The translations under genes and the position numbers were made by a program. A DNA stretch of 60,142 nt from Nemertoderma westbladi (Eukaryota; Xenacoelomorpha; Nemertodermatida; Nemertodermatidae), in contig JAUCBJ010000180.1 in the NCBI GenBank assembly GCA_032718475.1, positions 1 to 60,142 on the forward strand, read 5' to 3'. Below are positions 50,652-60,142 of this stretch, one piece after another; position 1 is the first letter of the stretch; every line of letters starts with the position of its first letter. The notes under the pieces were generated by a model that saw nothing but the letters and a program-made list of their open reading frames with translations, ran no database searches and was not told the DNA's origin.

Positions 50652-51416
50652 TCAGCGCTCCGTCCGCGTATTCCAAACCCGCGGGTTCGGTTCGCCAAAT
50701 ACTCGGCCCGTCGGAGTTTCTCCTCTAAACTCTCCGTTGTCACGTTCGGTATGTAGTGGTGCGGTGTTAGGATGACGTGGATCCTGCGCGATGGGTGAAG
50801 CACTAATACCAACTGGTGTGCGATATGTAGAGAACGGTTTAGCGATTCGTGTACTCGTAATAGCAGGACCGGGTATAGGAATTCTGGTCGTCGTCGACTC
50901 GCGTATAGTCGGAGTTCTCGCTTCCTGTTCGGCCTTCTGCAGTGCGAACAGTTCTCGCAACTCAGTACCTACACTCGCCCCACATTCTTCGATCATTTGC
51001 ATCCCCTTCTCGGCGATTTCATTCGCCTTCCTGGTCCGTTCTTCGCTCTCTAAATTTAATCTCGCACTTTCTAACTGCGCCAGTTTATGTTCTTCTTCTT
51101 CCCTCGCTCGTCTTGCTGCGCTCTCTTCTTCTACACGCGCCTTCTCTTCATACAACGCCCATCGCTCCTTCTCGATCTCGAGTTCGCGTTCTTTGCACTC
51201 GCGTTCGAGTTGGAATTCACGTTTCTTCTGTTCGCGTTCGAGTTGGAGTTTGCGTTCTTTCGCTTTCCGTTCGCGTTCAAGTTGGAGTTCGCGTTCCTTC
51301 TGTTCGCGTTCTTTCTGTTCGCGTTCGAGTTGGAGTTCGCGTTCAAGTTGGAGTTCGCGTTCCTTCTGTTCACGTTCCGCTTGCTCATGCTTACCTTTCT
51401 CTTCCAACTCTCGCAA
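50652..51416 (-). CDS. gag: E2 gag coiled coil
   Basis: A strongly charged coiled coil of ERELQLEREQKER-type repeats, then a helical acidic part and a proline-rich linker. It corresponds to the E1 coiled coil (16765-17050) but with different repeat units. It is in frame with the segments on both sides, interrupted by TAA at 51447-51449 and TGA at 50652-50654. Confidence 0.6.
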   Translation of the reverse strand: MRELEEKGKHEQAEREQKERELQLERELQLEREQKEREQKERELQLERERKAKERKLQLEREQKKREFQLERECKERELEIEKERWALYEEKARVEEESAARRAREEEEHKLAQLESARLNLESEERTRKANEIAEKGMQMIEECGASVGTELRELFALQKAEQEARTPTIRESTTTRIPIPGPAITSTRIAKPFSTYRTPVGISASPIAQDPRHPNTAPLHTERDNGEFRGETPTGRVFGEPNPRVWNTRTER

Positions 51417-51446
51417 CTTTGTGTCTAACTTAGGTGTGCGCTCCCG

Positions 51447-51791
51447 TTATCGTTCGGCTTCTTTTCGTGCTTCCGATGCACGCAAAACTTCCGCCTGCTG
51501 TTCGTCTAGTCGGCGTCTTCTCTCCTCCGCCGAGTTGTGAGAAACAAGGGATCTAGCACATATAACTTTCCCTCGCTCGTGACTAACCTGGGAATCGCCA
51601 CTGTCTCTGGATGCGTCGTCGGATGGAGTCAACGTCCTCTGTTGGATGTTCTTCGTCGTCGGTAGCACCTGGCCTGGTACCACCACTCCGCTCTGCATCA
51701 GCCAGCTAGTAACTTCCCTCTGATAACGGCGCTCTTTTTTGTCTTGGATCTCTTCCCGCTCCACTAAGTCTCTCAACTCTGCGTCACTCAC
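51447..51791 (-). CDS. gag: E2 gag segment
   Basis: 114 residues (MSDAELRDLVEREE..) continuing the frame of the N-terminal segment after TAA 51807-51809, and ending at TAA 51447-51449 in EAER-RERTPKL. It is predicted helical and charged. Confidence 0.5.
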   Translation of the reverse strand: MSDAELRDLVEREEIQDKKERRYQREVTSWLMQSGVVVPGQVLPTTKNIQQRTLTPSDDASRDSGDSQVSHERGKVICARSLVSHNSAEERRRRLDEQQAEVLRASEARKEAER

Positions 51792-51806
51792 CTGATTCGC
51801 CTGCGC

Positions 51807-52424
51807 TTATGATGCCCATAGCAACCAGTTCTCCGTCCTAACTCGTCGAAATCGCTCCGATAACGCGCGGTGCTCCAACAGGGCTGCCAAAACCCTATCG
51901 TAAACCCTCATCGCCACGTCGCTCGACTGGGACTCCACTGCTCTCTTTGCTAGGACTGCAAGCTCCTCCGTCTGCTTGAATAATGCCTTATATCCCTTTC
52001 TAATCTCTACTAACCCTTCCCTTCCGATGTTTGCTGAGTCGGCTAACATCTTCCTTACCTTGTCCGTCGTCCGAGTTATATGTCCGGCATGCGCGCGAAG
52101 TTTCTTCTTTATCGCGATGTCAAGTTCTCTCTCGCTTACCTGACTCACACTTGGTGGACTTGAAGGATTATTTCGGGAACTACGGGTACTCCTTACAGCC
52201 GTTGGGACCACGGTACATACCATACCCACAGGTCTGGAAACCGGGCTCCGGGCTCTCACTTCTGCTACACTACCCTCCTTATCACAAACCTCTGTCCGGG
52301 CTGCTGTGCAGTCCTTCCTTACAGTAGTGGTAGGGGATCCTAATACTATTACCTGAGGTTGTTGTTCTTCCTCACTAGTTACTGTCTCGTCCTCCTGTTC
52401 ACTTACGTCAGCGTCGGCACTCAT
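51807..52424 (-). CDS. gag: E2 gag N-terminal segment
   Basis: Starts at ATG 52424 (MSADADVSEQEDE). After an acidic and a Ser/Thr-rich stretch, IKKKLRAHAGHITRTTDKVRK and the following helices match the position and character of the E1 N-terminus (RRLGALKGGVTRAYQRIE). It ends with TAA at 51807-51809, with the frame continuing. Confidence 0.62.
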   Translation of the reverse strand: MSADADVSEQEDETVTSEEEQQPQVIVLGSPTTTVRKDCTAARTEVCDKEGSVAEVRARSPVSRPVGMVCTVVPTAVRSTRSSRNNPSSPPSVSQVSERELDIAIKKKLRAHAGHITRTTDKVRKMLADSANIGREGLVEIRKGYKALFKQTEELAVLAKRAVESQSSDVAMRVYDRVLAALLEHRALSERFRRVRTENWLLWAS

Positions 52425-53494
52425 AGTCTAAATAATATTTGCCTTCCGGCAAAATATCTCGCAAAAGTTCGAGATATATATATATAATTTAATCGAAATA
52501 CGATTAAATTATTTGACAAATAATTACTTGGTCCAAAATGTCAAAATAAATTCGCAATGCAATATTGTGAATTTAATAGGATATAGTTATAGCAAATACT
52601 AGCACAATATTTAAACAAAAATATTATTATATAGCTATTATAGCAATTAAATACCGGTATGACACAAAATAATTTCTGAATCTAATACGAATATTCAGAA
52701 TGAAATTGCCACCCAAATAATTCCAATTTTGAATATATAGCTCTAATCAACGTAATTTTAATTTCAAATATTATATGTATCCACTAGCGCGTGGCTACAT
52801 CTTCGGGTTGTGACTCTCTCTAACTCTCTCTCTAACTTGAGCGATTCAAAACCATGGCCGGCTAAACCTAACTAACCTAACTAATAAATTGAGTTCAGCT
52901 TCGCAGTTAAACAACCGGTAATTTTTTACTGCTTCCACAAACACAATGGTGCCAACAGAACAACTAACCTTGTTTGCTGTGAGATTCCACATCCGCGTCC
53001 AAAGATTCAGGCTCTTCGCTGATTGCAAACCGAACCCGCAGACCCACACGAACCCCAAACTCAGAAGTTCCGTCTTGCCATGTATCTCCAGATGGTATAA
53101 AATAACTAAGAGGTTATACCTAACATACCGGTACAAAACTCTAGATTTTTACAAATAATTTTGACCGAAACTGAATTCTCGCAAACCTAGCTAAAATTTT
53201 CAAAAAACTTACTAATTACAGTTTGCCCTAAGGCCTAAGGAACTGCTGTATTCGCAATTAGTAAAAACGCACTACCGTACATCCACCGTACGCAGTAACA
53301 GCAATCAGCCTAATGTACTACTGTACTATTGTACACGACCAGTGAATACAGTAATCTAAACTAACAGCCTGAGAATACTCTATTTACTGTATGCTACGGC
53401 CTACAGCAAACAAAACATACCCTACTGTTAAACTATAGTCTAACTCTGAATACACTCTTTACTGTTGCAAGCAACAGCAAATCACATACCCTAC
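52425..53494 (-). other. E2 leader
   Basis: Non-coding. Close to the LTR, CTACTGTTAAACTA occurs twice (near 53427 and 53491) with CATACCCTACTG around both, so the LTR tail and adjoining leader are partly duplicated. The sequence just inside the LTR does not start with TGG on the element strand, so no standard primer site is seen. Confidence 0.5.
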
Positions 53495-55772
53495 TGTTAA
53501 ACTAGCGCGTCACCTATACTAACAGCAGAACTGTTGAACAGACAAATACCCGTATACTTCTCTGCCAACCTAATGAGTTCTCGCCTAACCAATAAGACAC
53601 AAAGACTGCTCTACTGTTAAGTAAAAGGGATCAGGAGCGTGCTATTGCTAAAATGTAGGGCTGCTAAATACAAAACCGCTACTTACTGTTGTATGGCGCT
53701 AATCTGCCGTCCGCTAATATATTTTACTAAATTTACACGGCTCCTGCAAAATCGCTTGTTCCTTTCTCTACCGATCGCTCGACAGAGAGCTAACTGTTCG
53801 AATCTATAAGCCACGCGGGAATAACCAAAACAATAAACCCGAGTCGGCTCCCTAAGCTTACTTAAGATGAGTGCGAGAGGCTTTGCACTCAGAGTATTCT
53901 TACGCCTAATTTTTACTACTGTTGAAATACGCTAATGCCTACGTCTTTTCTAATCGCGAATACTGGGGGTTCCCTAACGGAATGTGTGAATGCGAGAATA
54001 TTTAAAATAATCAAAATGGTACAGAACACTGTCTTTACGTGCGTAACACCGCTCTGGGTCTAAACTCGCCTGCAGCTGGCTTTAGGCCAGCAAACTACTA
54101 ATGCGTTTGCGTACTGACTACTGTGATCTAGCTTATTGCCCGCTAATTCAAATAACCGCTCAGCGTGAATAGTTTACGGTACTCTAAATGATTACCTTAG
54201 CTACTCTCCGCTATGCTGCATACTAATTCTTAATTTTACTAATTAATTACAGTCACAAATATGTAACAGCGTACTAATTACTAAGAGTTCCAGAATGCGT
54301 AATTCTAATTTATTACACAACAGGTTTCGCTAGTAATAGCCTAAAATGCCGTATTACTTTGACCTAATCAGTAATTATTTGTTGTAAACAAGAAATATAA
54401 ATCAATCAATGAGAAAAAGGGCGCCTACCTAAGCATTCGTAATCATAGGCACACTTCAGTAACACACCAATCAGCATCAGCAATCACAGATCACAATAGT
54501 ACAACTTGCAATTATACAATCCGCAATTATATAATTCGCAACGTAATAGTTCGCAATTGACTGTAGGGTATGCAGGCCTCTCCCGGGTACATCTAGGCTT
54601 CCTACCTAACCCAATTCCTGCCCCCTAATACTAAAATAGAGACAAAACCTGGATCATCAGCCCCCTAATTACCGTACCAGCGAGCGGTCTGTACACTACA
54701 ATGCGAATTGCCCGACCGCAACGGTGACCCCCCGCCAGCTTTACCCGCCTTTGAATCCTCCGCACTCCCTTCGTCGCTAACCCCCCGATGTGCCCACCGC
54801 CTACCGGCACCTTAGCCCTCCATTAAAATGAATAGCTACCGTAGCGGCGCATGCAAATCACAACAGTCTGACAGTTTCAGAAATCCCGTAGGATTATTGC
54901 GTCGAAATGAATTACATAGAACCATTAACGAAAGAGGTAGAAATCATAGTTCCAGTTATAATTAGCAGTAATCATTGGGATTGATTGAGAAACACAATTG
55001 AGAATAGTAGCACTAACGAATCATTTCAAGAAAATTGATCAAAAGGGTAGAAATGCAGAAAATACACACAAATTGTACTCCTAAACTTAACACAGAATAA
55101 TGAGATTGTGGTGGTGTAAGGTTGAGATTGTTGTAAGATAGGGCTCTACCGGCAAACAGCCAATTTATAGGTGATCCGAGTGGGGTGATGCAATAGCTCT
55201 CTCATTGGCTCTCCAATCTGCGCTTATCATTAGACCAACCTGGAAGCAGTTAGTCCAATAAGAAAGCCGGATTGTAGCCCTATTGCCCCCCAAACCCACA
55301 AAACGTCACCATACAAGGTAATTTTGCCGATGCTTAATTTAGCGGTACTAATAACATGATGTACAAACATTAATTTAGCGCAATTATAGAAAATCAAACC
55401 CGTGATAGCTAGCCCATCAAGGCTAATAACAGCAAGCCCGAAATCCAGGGTCCAACTGAACTTGCTACCCTGGAACTATCTACTTATATCATATTACAAA
55501 ATTACATAGGTAGGGCTACATACTATACAAAATGGATGAATTCAAATATATGGGCGTTTCAATTTCCTTATCTAAATGTCACTGCGCTATTATGTCTTAT
55601 CTAAATAATTATATTGCATAACGGACTAATATTGCGTACAGTATAACGGGCTAATATATGATACTGTATAATGGACCAATATTTTATACTGTATAATGGC
55701 TAATAATGTGTACTGCATTATAATTAATATCGTGTATACAGTACAACGGCTAACAATGTGGATACAGCGCCA
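53495..55772 (-). repeat. E2 5' LTR
   Basis: It matches 36794-39072 with just over 20 substitutions and one single-base length change. The CCAAT/TATA block is conserved. Confidence 0.8.
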
Positions 55773-56051
55773 TACATACATACAACCCCCCTTGTCGGAA
55801 CCACCGATGAGGTGTGGTGCAAGGAGACTGATACCTTCATCAGCCACCTCGCTGAGACCCTTGTGGCTCGGCGGCAGGGGATGCGGGGATGTGGCCTAGC
55901 CTGCGTTCTCGGGGGAGTTCGGAGGCGGCTTCAGTTCGCGCTCCTCCGCTCCAACTCCCTCTATTTGCGTGGTGGCCGGCGTCCCTGGAGGGCGCTGGGC
56001 TTTGGGGATGGTGCGGGTCTGCGGGGGAATGACCTCGCAGACCATTATTAA
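55758..56051 (+). pseudogene. GC-rich fragment resembling the tail of a retroelement RT protein
   Basis: From about 55780 the base composition jumps to high GC. The frame reads WCKETDTFISHLAETLVARR, then RRRLQFALLRSNSLYLRG. I recall similar tails (LRGSR after RLxFAxLR) at the end of some animal non-LTR or DIRS-like reverse transcriptases, but could not check it. The first residues come from the LTR end, so the start is not its own. It looks like a 5'-truncated copy into which, or beside which, E2 landed. Confidence 0.35.
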
Positions 56052-56489
56052 TTCACGGTGCACCATTTTTAATTGTATGTTAAATTTTATTGTCTTAATT
56101 GTTTTGTCCTGATTGGTGGTGGGATGCTGGTGCAGTTTTATATTTAATTTTGGTTTTATGGATTTGGGTCAACTTTATGCTGAATAAATACTATTCTTGG
56201 ATTTCTACTGAAGGAATGCAAAAACGATGGCAGGTTTAGTGTACAAATGTGTATGAGGTAGATCTATTGGCTAATTAATGTGTTTTAGAAAATGGACCAA
56301 AATATTTTAATTTGATTTGTTTGTCTAACCAAAACAATAAATGAACGTCATTTGCGCAGGATACAGTAATCAGATATTTGATCATGGTTTCCAAACAATA
56401 AATTCGCTACTACTGCATGCTTATCTGGAATTCGGAGATATTATTACAAATTAACGCCTTTTAGTGCACTACTTAACTCTATTACCACT

Positions 56490-56524
56490 GGGGGGTGGGG
56501 GGGGGGGGGGGGGGGGGGGGGGGG
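56490..56524 (+). repeat. poly-G tract
   Basis: Thirty-four G in 35 bases, interrupted once by T at 56496. It resembles the tracts at 26999-27020 and 59662-59682. Confidence 0.9.
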
Positions 56525-56571
56525 ATCGGCCCCTTCCTAGTTTTTAATTGCTGTATCTATGCAACCACATT

Positions 56572-57190
56572 CCGAAGTTTTGATTTCAACGCATTTTTAT
56601 GGGTTTTCTGGCCCGCTTAATCGAATGAAAGTAATATAGAAGTCTCAATTCTTAGAGGTACATCATTTTTGGTGCACCAAAATTAGGGCGTGGCAAGTAG
56701 GCTTACTTCAAATTTTCATAATTACGATATTCAGAAAATACCACAAGGTTTTCATTTCAACCCATTTTTATAGGTTATCTGGACCGCTGAATCGATTGAA
56801 AGTAATATTGAAGCCTCAAGTCTTACTGGTACGTCATTATTGGTACACCAGAATTAGGGCGTGGTACTTTTTCAAAATTTGAATAAGTACCACTCCCTAA
56901 TTTCGGTGCACCAAAAATGCCGAACCACTAAGTCTTCAGGCTTCTATAGTACTTTCAATTGATTCGACGGTCCAGGTAACCTATAAATGTGCGTTGAAAT
57001 CTCAACTTTGGTTTATTTTCCGAATCTTGTATTTTTCAATATTTGAAGTGCCACACCCTAATTTTGGTGCTCCAAAAAGGACGATCCACTAGTCTTCAGG
57101 CTTCGATAATATTTTCAATCGATTCAGCGGTCCAGAAAACCTATAAATACGCGTTGAAATCAAAATATGGGGTTATTTTCCGAATATTGT
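56572..57190. repeat. four-module foldback (two direct, two inverted copies)
   Basis: A module of about 140 bp runs from TTGATTTCAACGCATTTTTA via CTGGCCCGCTTAATCGA..GAAAGTAATA to GGTGCACCAAAATTAGGGCG. It occurs at about 56572-56700 and 56745-56878 on the plus strand, and inverted at about 56890-57020 and 57045-57180 (CACACCCTAATTTTGGTGC to GTTGAAATC). The two halves could pair over about 300 bp. No coding sequence is inside. Confidence 0.8.
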
Positions 57191-57455
57191 ATTTTTCAAA
57201 ATTTTAAGTGATAATTAGGATAATTATCGTAATTAGGTTTTATTAATAATATAGCATTCAGTTCAATTTTAGGAAATAGAATATAATCACATTCGATTCA
57301 GCATAGTGAAAAACCTACTAAAGCTAGCCAACAATGCCACACTATCAGTTTTTAGAATATCAAAAAAATGTATATTTTGTCCTGGGACTACTTCTATTTT
57401 TCATGAAAATTATTATACTTGTATTTATAAATGTCAATACAAAAAATCATCGCAG

Positions 57456-57852
57456 TGTACGTGTTTATACAGGGGCTGTCCCCATCAGGAACTGCTAGTT
57501 TACGTGTTTATACAGGGGCTGTCCCTGTCAGGAACTGCTAGTGTACGTGTTTATACAGGGGCTGTCCCTGTCAGGAAATGATAGTGTACGTGTTTATACA
57601 GGGGCTCTCCCTGTCAGGAACTGCTAGTGTACGTGTTTATACAGGGGCTGTCCCTGTCAGGAACTGCTAGTGTACGTGTTTATACAGGGGCTGTCCCTGT
57701 CAGGAAATGCTAGTGTACGTGTTTATACAGGGGCTGTCCCTGTCAGGAAATGCTAGTGTACGTGTTTATACAGGGGCTCGCCCTGTCAGGAACTGCTAGT
57801 GTACGTGTTTATACAGGGGCTGTCCCTGTCAAGAACTGCTAGTGTACGTGTG
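57456..57852. repeat. 43 bp minisatellite, about 9 copies, each with a hairpin
   Basis: The unit GTGTACGTGTTTATACAGGG plus GCTGTCCCTGTCAGGAACTGCTA (43 bp). Each contains CAGGGGCTGTCCCTG, a 5 bp stem with a small loop. Variants include GGAAATGATA, GCTCTCCCTG and GCTCGCCCTG. Confidence 0.92.
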
Positions 57853-59300
57853 GATACAGTTTGGCAGCGCAGGTTCGAATCGGACTGAATGCTGGGGATA
57901 TTTTCCGTGTTGTTTCCATCAGCAAAAAAATAGACATTGCCCAATCGATAGATGCAATGGGATTAAAGATACGGTTGGATAGATATGTAATGTAGTGTTC
58001 AGCCTTGGGAGTTAGTGTGTTCCCAGCCTGCTGTATACTTAACAGCCAAGAGAGAGGAGTCTTCCTGTTCCACACCTCACCAGTCACTGAACAAACCAGC
58101 ATTAAATTATTTTGCAACATATAAAATATCAGACTTGAGGAACCAGTTAGGCAGTAGTATGTAATTCACACCCAAACTTGCAGACAGTCTATGAACTTTT
58201 TCCATTTACCTCCTAGAACTGAGGAATGTATCCGTGAATGTGGGGCGAGCCACGAAGTGAGTGAGCCTTAGCGTAGTGGTACCATTAATCAACCTGTCGT
58301 TCTGTCGTTCTGTCGCGTTCAATTTTAAACGTTAATAACTCGGCCAATCTTTGATGAAATCTATCCAAACTTGGTACACATGTTGTTTGGCAAAAGTTTA
58401 GAAATTTTCCAAGTAGAATTTCCGTGTGGCCTTCGAGAAGCTAAGATAATAGCAGTTAATTAGTTAATTAAGTTGATTACTGTAAAAACACCATTTTCAA
58501 CCTGCCTTTTAAAGGAAATTAATTGTTTTACAGTATAAGATTTAAATAATTATACTTAAAAATTATACAGATGTAATCCACATACGCCATTCTATTATAG
58601 TTTTTAATTAGTTCAAGTGATTTGCTTTAATAATTGTGTCTTTAATTGATCTAAAGTAATTAAAAACGGCGTAAAAAATTGATTCTCATTAAATACTGCT
58701 CATTTATTGGCTAACATGCTGGTACATCGATGGAAGGATGTATCTTAAGCCAGCCAGTTGCTGGGAATGATTATTGGTCAAGTCTCTGCTATGCTGGTGT
58801 GGAGCTAGCTGGGAGTTGTGGCTGTAGACTAACCAGAGAGGAATTGTAATAGGCAACCAGTATTGCTATTCCAGCCCAGACAGCATTCTTTATATCCAAC
58901 ATCCCAACATTGACTCTACTATAAGTGTTGTATTGCTATCTCAGGTAAATGACAGATATAATAACATAAATACCATCCATGGCATGGCTGTTGTAGGCTT
59001 CTGAAATAGTTTATTCCACAATGTATATGTCTGGTTATTTTTTAATATGAATTTTTGCAAAGTAGTAAAATTTATGTTCTTAAAAATATTATTATTATTT
59101 TATATGTAACCTAGGAAATTAGCTAAATTTTTTCGCTGCAGCTTTAAGAGTGTACATTGATTTACTATTATTTCAATACCCATATTACTACATCGGCATA
59201 AGATGCGTTGGCGTTGTATCACACATCTCCACATATCACACATCTCCACATAGATGTATCAACAGTTACTCGCACAGTTTCGAAACTTCGCATAGTTATA
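57853..59300. other. non-coding stretch
   Basis: AGGTTCGAATCGG near 57870 resembles a pol III B box, but no A box precedes it because the minisatellite does. GAGCCACGAAGTGAGTGAGCC near 58250 is a small inverted repeat. No coding frame is convincing. Confidence 0.45.
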
Positions 59301-59302
59301 AC

Positions 59303-59600
59303 TGTATAAAGATCGTCAGTCTGCGTTTAGGAAAAATATTTTATGACAAAACAGGACAAGCGACGAGCGCAACGAGGCATATAATGAAGACGGGTACTGC
59401 GTTGACTAAATTATTATATAAACCACCTGGCTTCACATATTGATCGCATCCCTAGTTATTATTATTATAAAGATCGTCCTAGCCTGCGTTTAAGAAATAT
59501 ATTTAAATACAAAACAGGATGAACGCAAAGAGGCTTATAATGAAGACGAGTACTGCATTGATTATATTCCTATAAACCACCTGGCTTTGCATATTTTAAC
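59303..59600. repeat. two diverged direct copies of about 135 bp
   Basis: TATAAAGATCGTC...TGCGTTTA..AAAACAGGA..ATAATGAAGACG..TATAAACCACCTGGCTT is found at about 59303-59440 and 59469-59600. The plus frame 59150-59443 runs through the first copy, but the second copy does not keep it, so coding is unlikely. Confidence 0.7.
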
Positions 59601-59661
59601 GTGCGATTGGAAATAAGTTTGTGCTAGATGTCGCGGTTATGTATTGGTGGTTGGGAAGGGT

Positions 59662-59682
59662 GGGGGGGGGGGGGGGGGGGGG
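59662..59682 (+). repeat. poly-G tract
   Basis: An uninterrupted G21 run flanked by GGGAAGGGT and CGCGAGAG. Confidence 0.9.
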
Positions 59683-60142
59683 CGCGAGAGATTTAAAAGG
59701 GGTAAACACGTACTGTCCCCCTTTCTTTGATTGATTGGTGGTGTGGGTAAATTTCTCAAAACCTGATTTTGTGATACAGTCGCACAATATTAATTAGTTA
59801 TTAACTATATATATCACAGATTTGTGTTGATTCTGGAAACTACTAACCTTTTTCTTCTAGTTTGTTGAGATGTTATATTGGTTGCGTTATAGTATGGTTG
59901 TTGTTAATTAATAATTAATTAAATTAATAATTAGAATGCAAAACTGAATTAGCAATAAATAATAAACTCTGTATTAAGGGGCGTTTCACTCTATATTATA
60001 TTCAATAAGGTAGCAGCAGTAATAATTGTTGGCTATATTTGAAATGTTTACTTTGCCTACCTAGCTACAGTATACACAATGTATTCAAATCACGTTTGGT
60101 ATCTGTGAAACGATGGGAGATGCCAAAAAATAGATTATTTGT

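Larger units (their letters stand above)
39405..52237. repeat. eight scattered copies of a 17-18 bp palindrome inside E2
   Basis: Consensus CCAAACCYRYRGGTTTG at 39405-39421, 42054-42070, 43648-43665, 44748-44764, 46839-46856, 49058-49074, 50673-50690 and 52220-52237. The copies lie in coding and non-coding parts and in different reading frames, so protein conservation does not explain them. The two less exact copies (49058 CCAGACC/GGTCTG and, partly, 52220) keep palindromic pairing through compensating changes. I saw none in E1 or in the host DNA here. Confidence 0.8.
36794..55772 (-). mobile_element. BEL/Pao-type LTR retrotransposon E2
   Basis: Two direct repeats of about 2.28 kb (36794-39072 and 53495-55772) enclose a minus-strand set: gag, protease, RT, RNase H, integrase, then the exonuclease-like and zinc-knuckle ORFs. 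Repeat ends read TGGCGC..AACA on the element strand. I count a little over 20 differences between the LTRs, about 1%, so E2 is older than E1. It has frameshifts, several in-frame stops and lacks part of gag. No target-site duplication, standard primer site or polypurine tract is obvious at the LTR edges. Confidence 0.82.

Overview
The window is eukaryotic and very probably from an invertebrate animal. The reasons are an AT-rich, intron-era gene layout with no operons, long satellite arrays, a ROC-COR GTPase with tandem CARD-like domains, a WD40 exon ending in a GT splice donor, tRNA-derived short repeats, and two large BEL/Pao-type LTR retrotransposons. The phylum cannot be told from the sequence alone. 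Host coding sequence is sparse: two minus-strand genes between 5.6 and 14 kb. Almost everything else is mobile or repetitive DNA.

Layout. 0-5.4 kb: three minisatellites (57, 49 and 30 bp units) separated by AT-rich DNA. 5.67-8.98 kb (-): a ROC-COR protein ending in two CARD-like domains, with a 333 bp inverted-repeat element directly upstream. 9.4-12.1 kb: a 35 bp satellite of about 63 copies, bracketed by the same 12 bp minisatellite. 13.13-13.99 kb (-): first exon of a WD40 gene. 14.3-28.4 kb (+): BEL/Pao element E1 with nearly identical LTRs; a duplicated leader/gag fragment follows its 3' LTR. 29-36.8 kb: AT-rich DNA with tRNA-like sequences, a 2.7 kb pyrimidine-rich 42 bp minisatellite and foldbacks. 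36.8-55.8 kb (-): BEL/Pao element E2 with about 2.28 kb LTRs that differ by about 1%. 55.8-60.1 kb: a reverse-transcriptase-tail-like fragment, a four-module foldback, a 43 bp hairpin minisatellite and poly-G tracts.

The main discovery candidate is shared by E1 and E2. Downstream of gag, protease, RT, RNase H and integrase, where a BEL element might carry env, both carry a two-gene cassette. It consists of a protein with the ordered motifs of a DEDDy 3'-5' exonuclease (DnaQ/RNase D/WRN/Egalitarian type), but with YxxxE in place of YxxxD, followed in the -1 frame by a protein with two CCHC knuckles. E1 and E2 proteins are highly diverged, so motif conservation implies selection. Both elements also show many in-frame stop codons with few frameshifts, and each carries its own family of short palindromes scattered along its length. 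All domain calls are from reading translated motifs by eye; no search was run.
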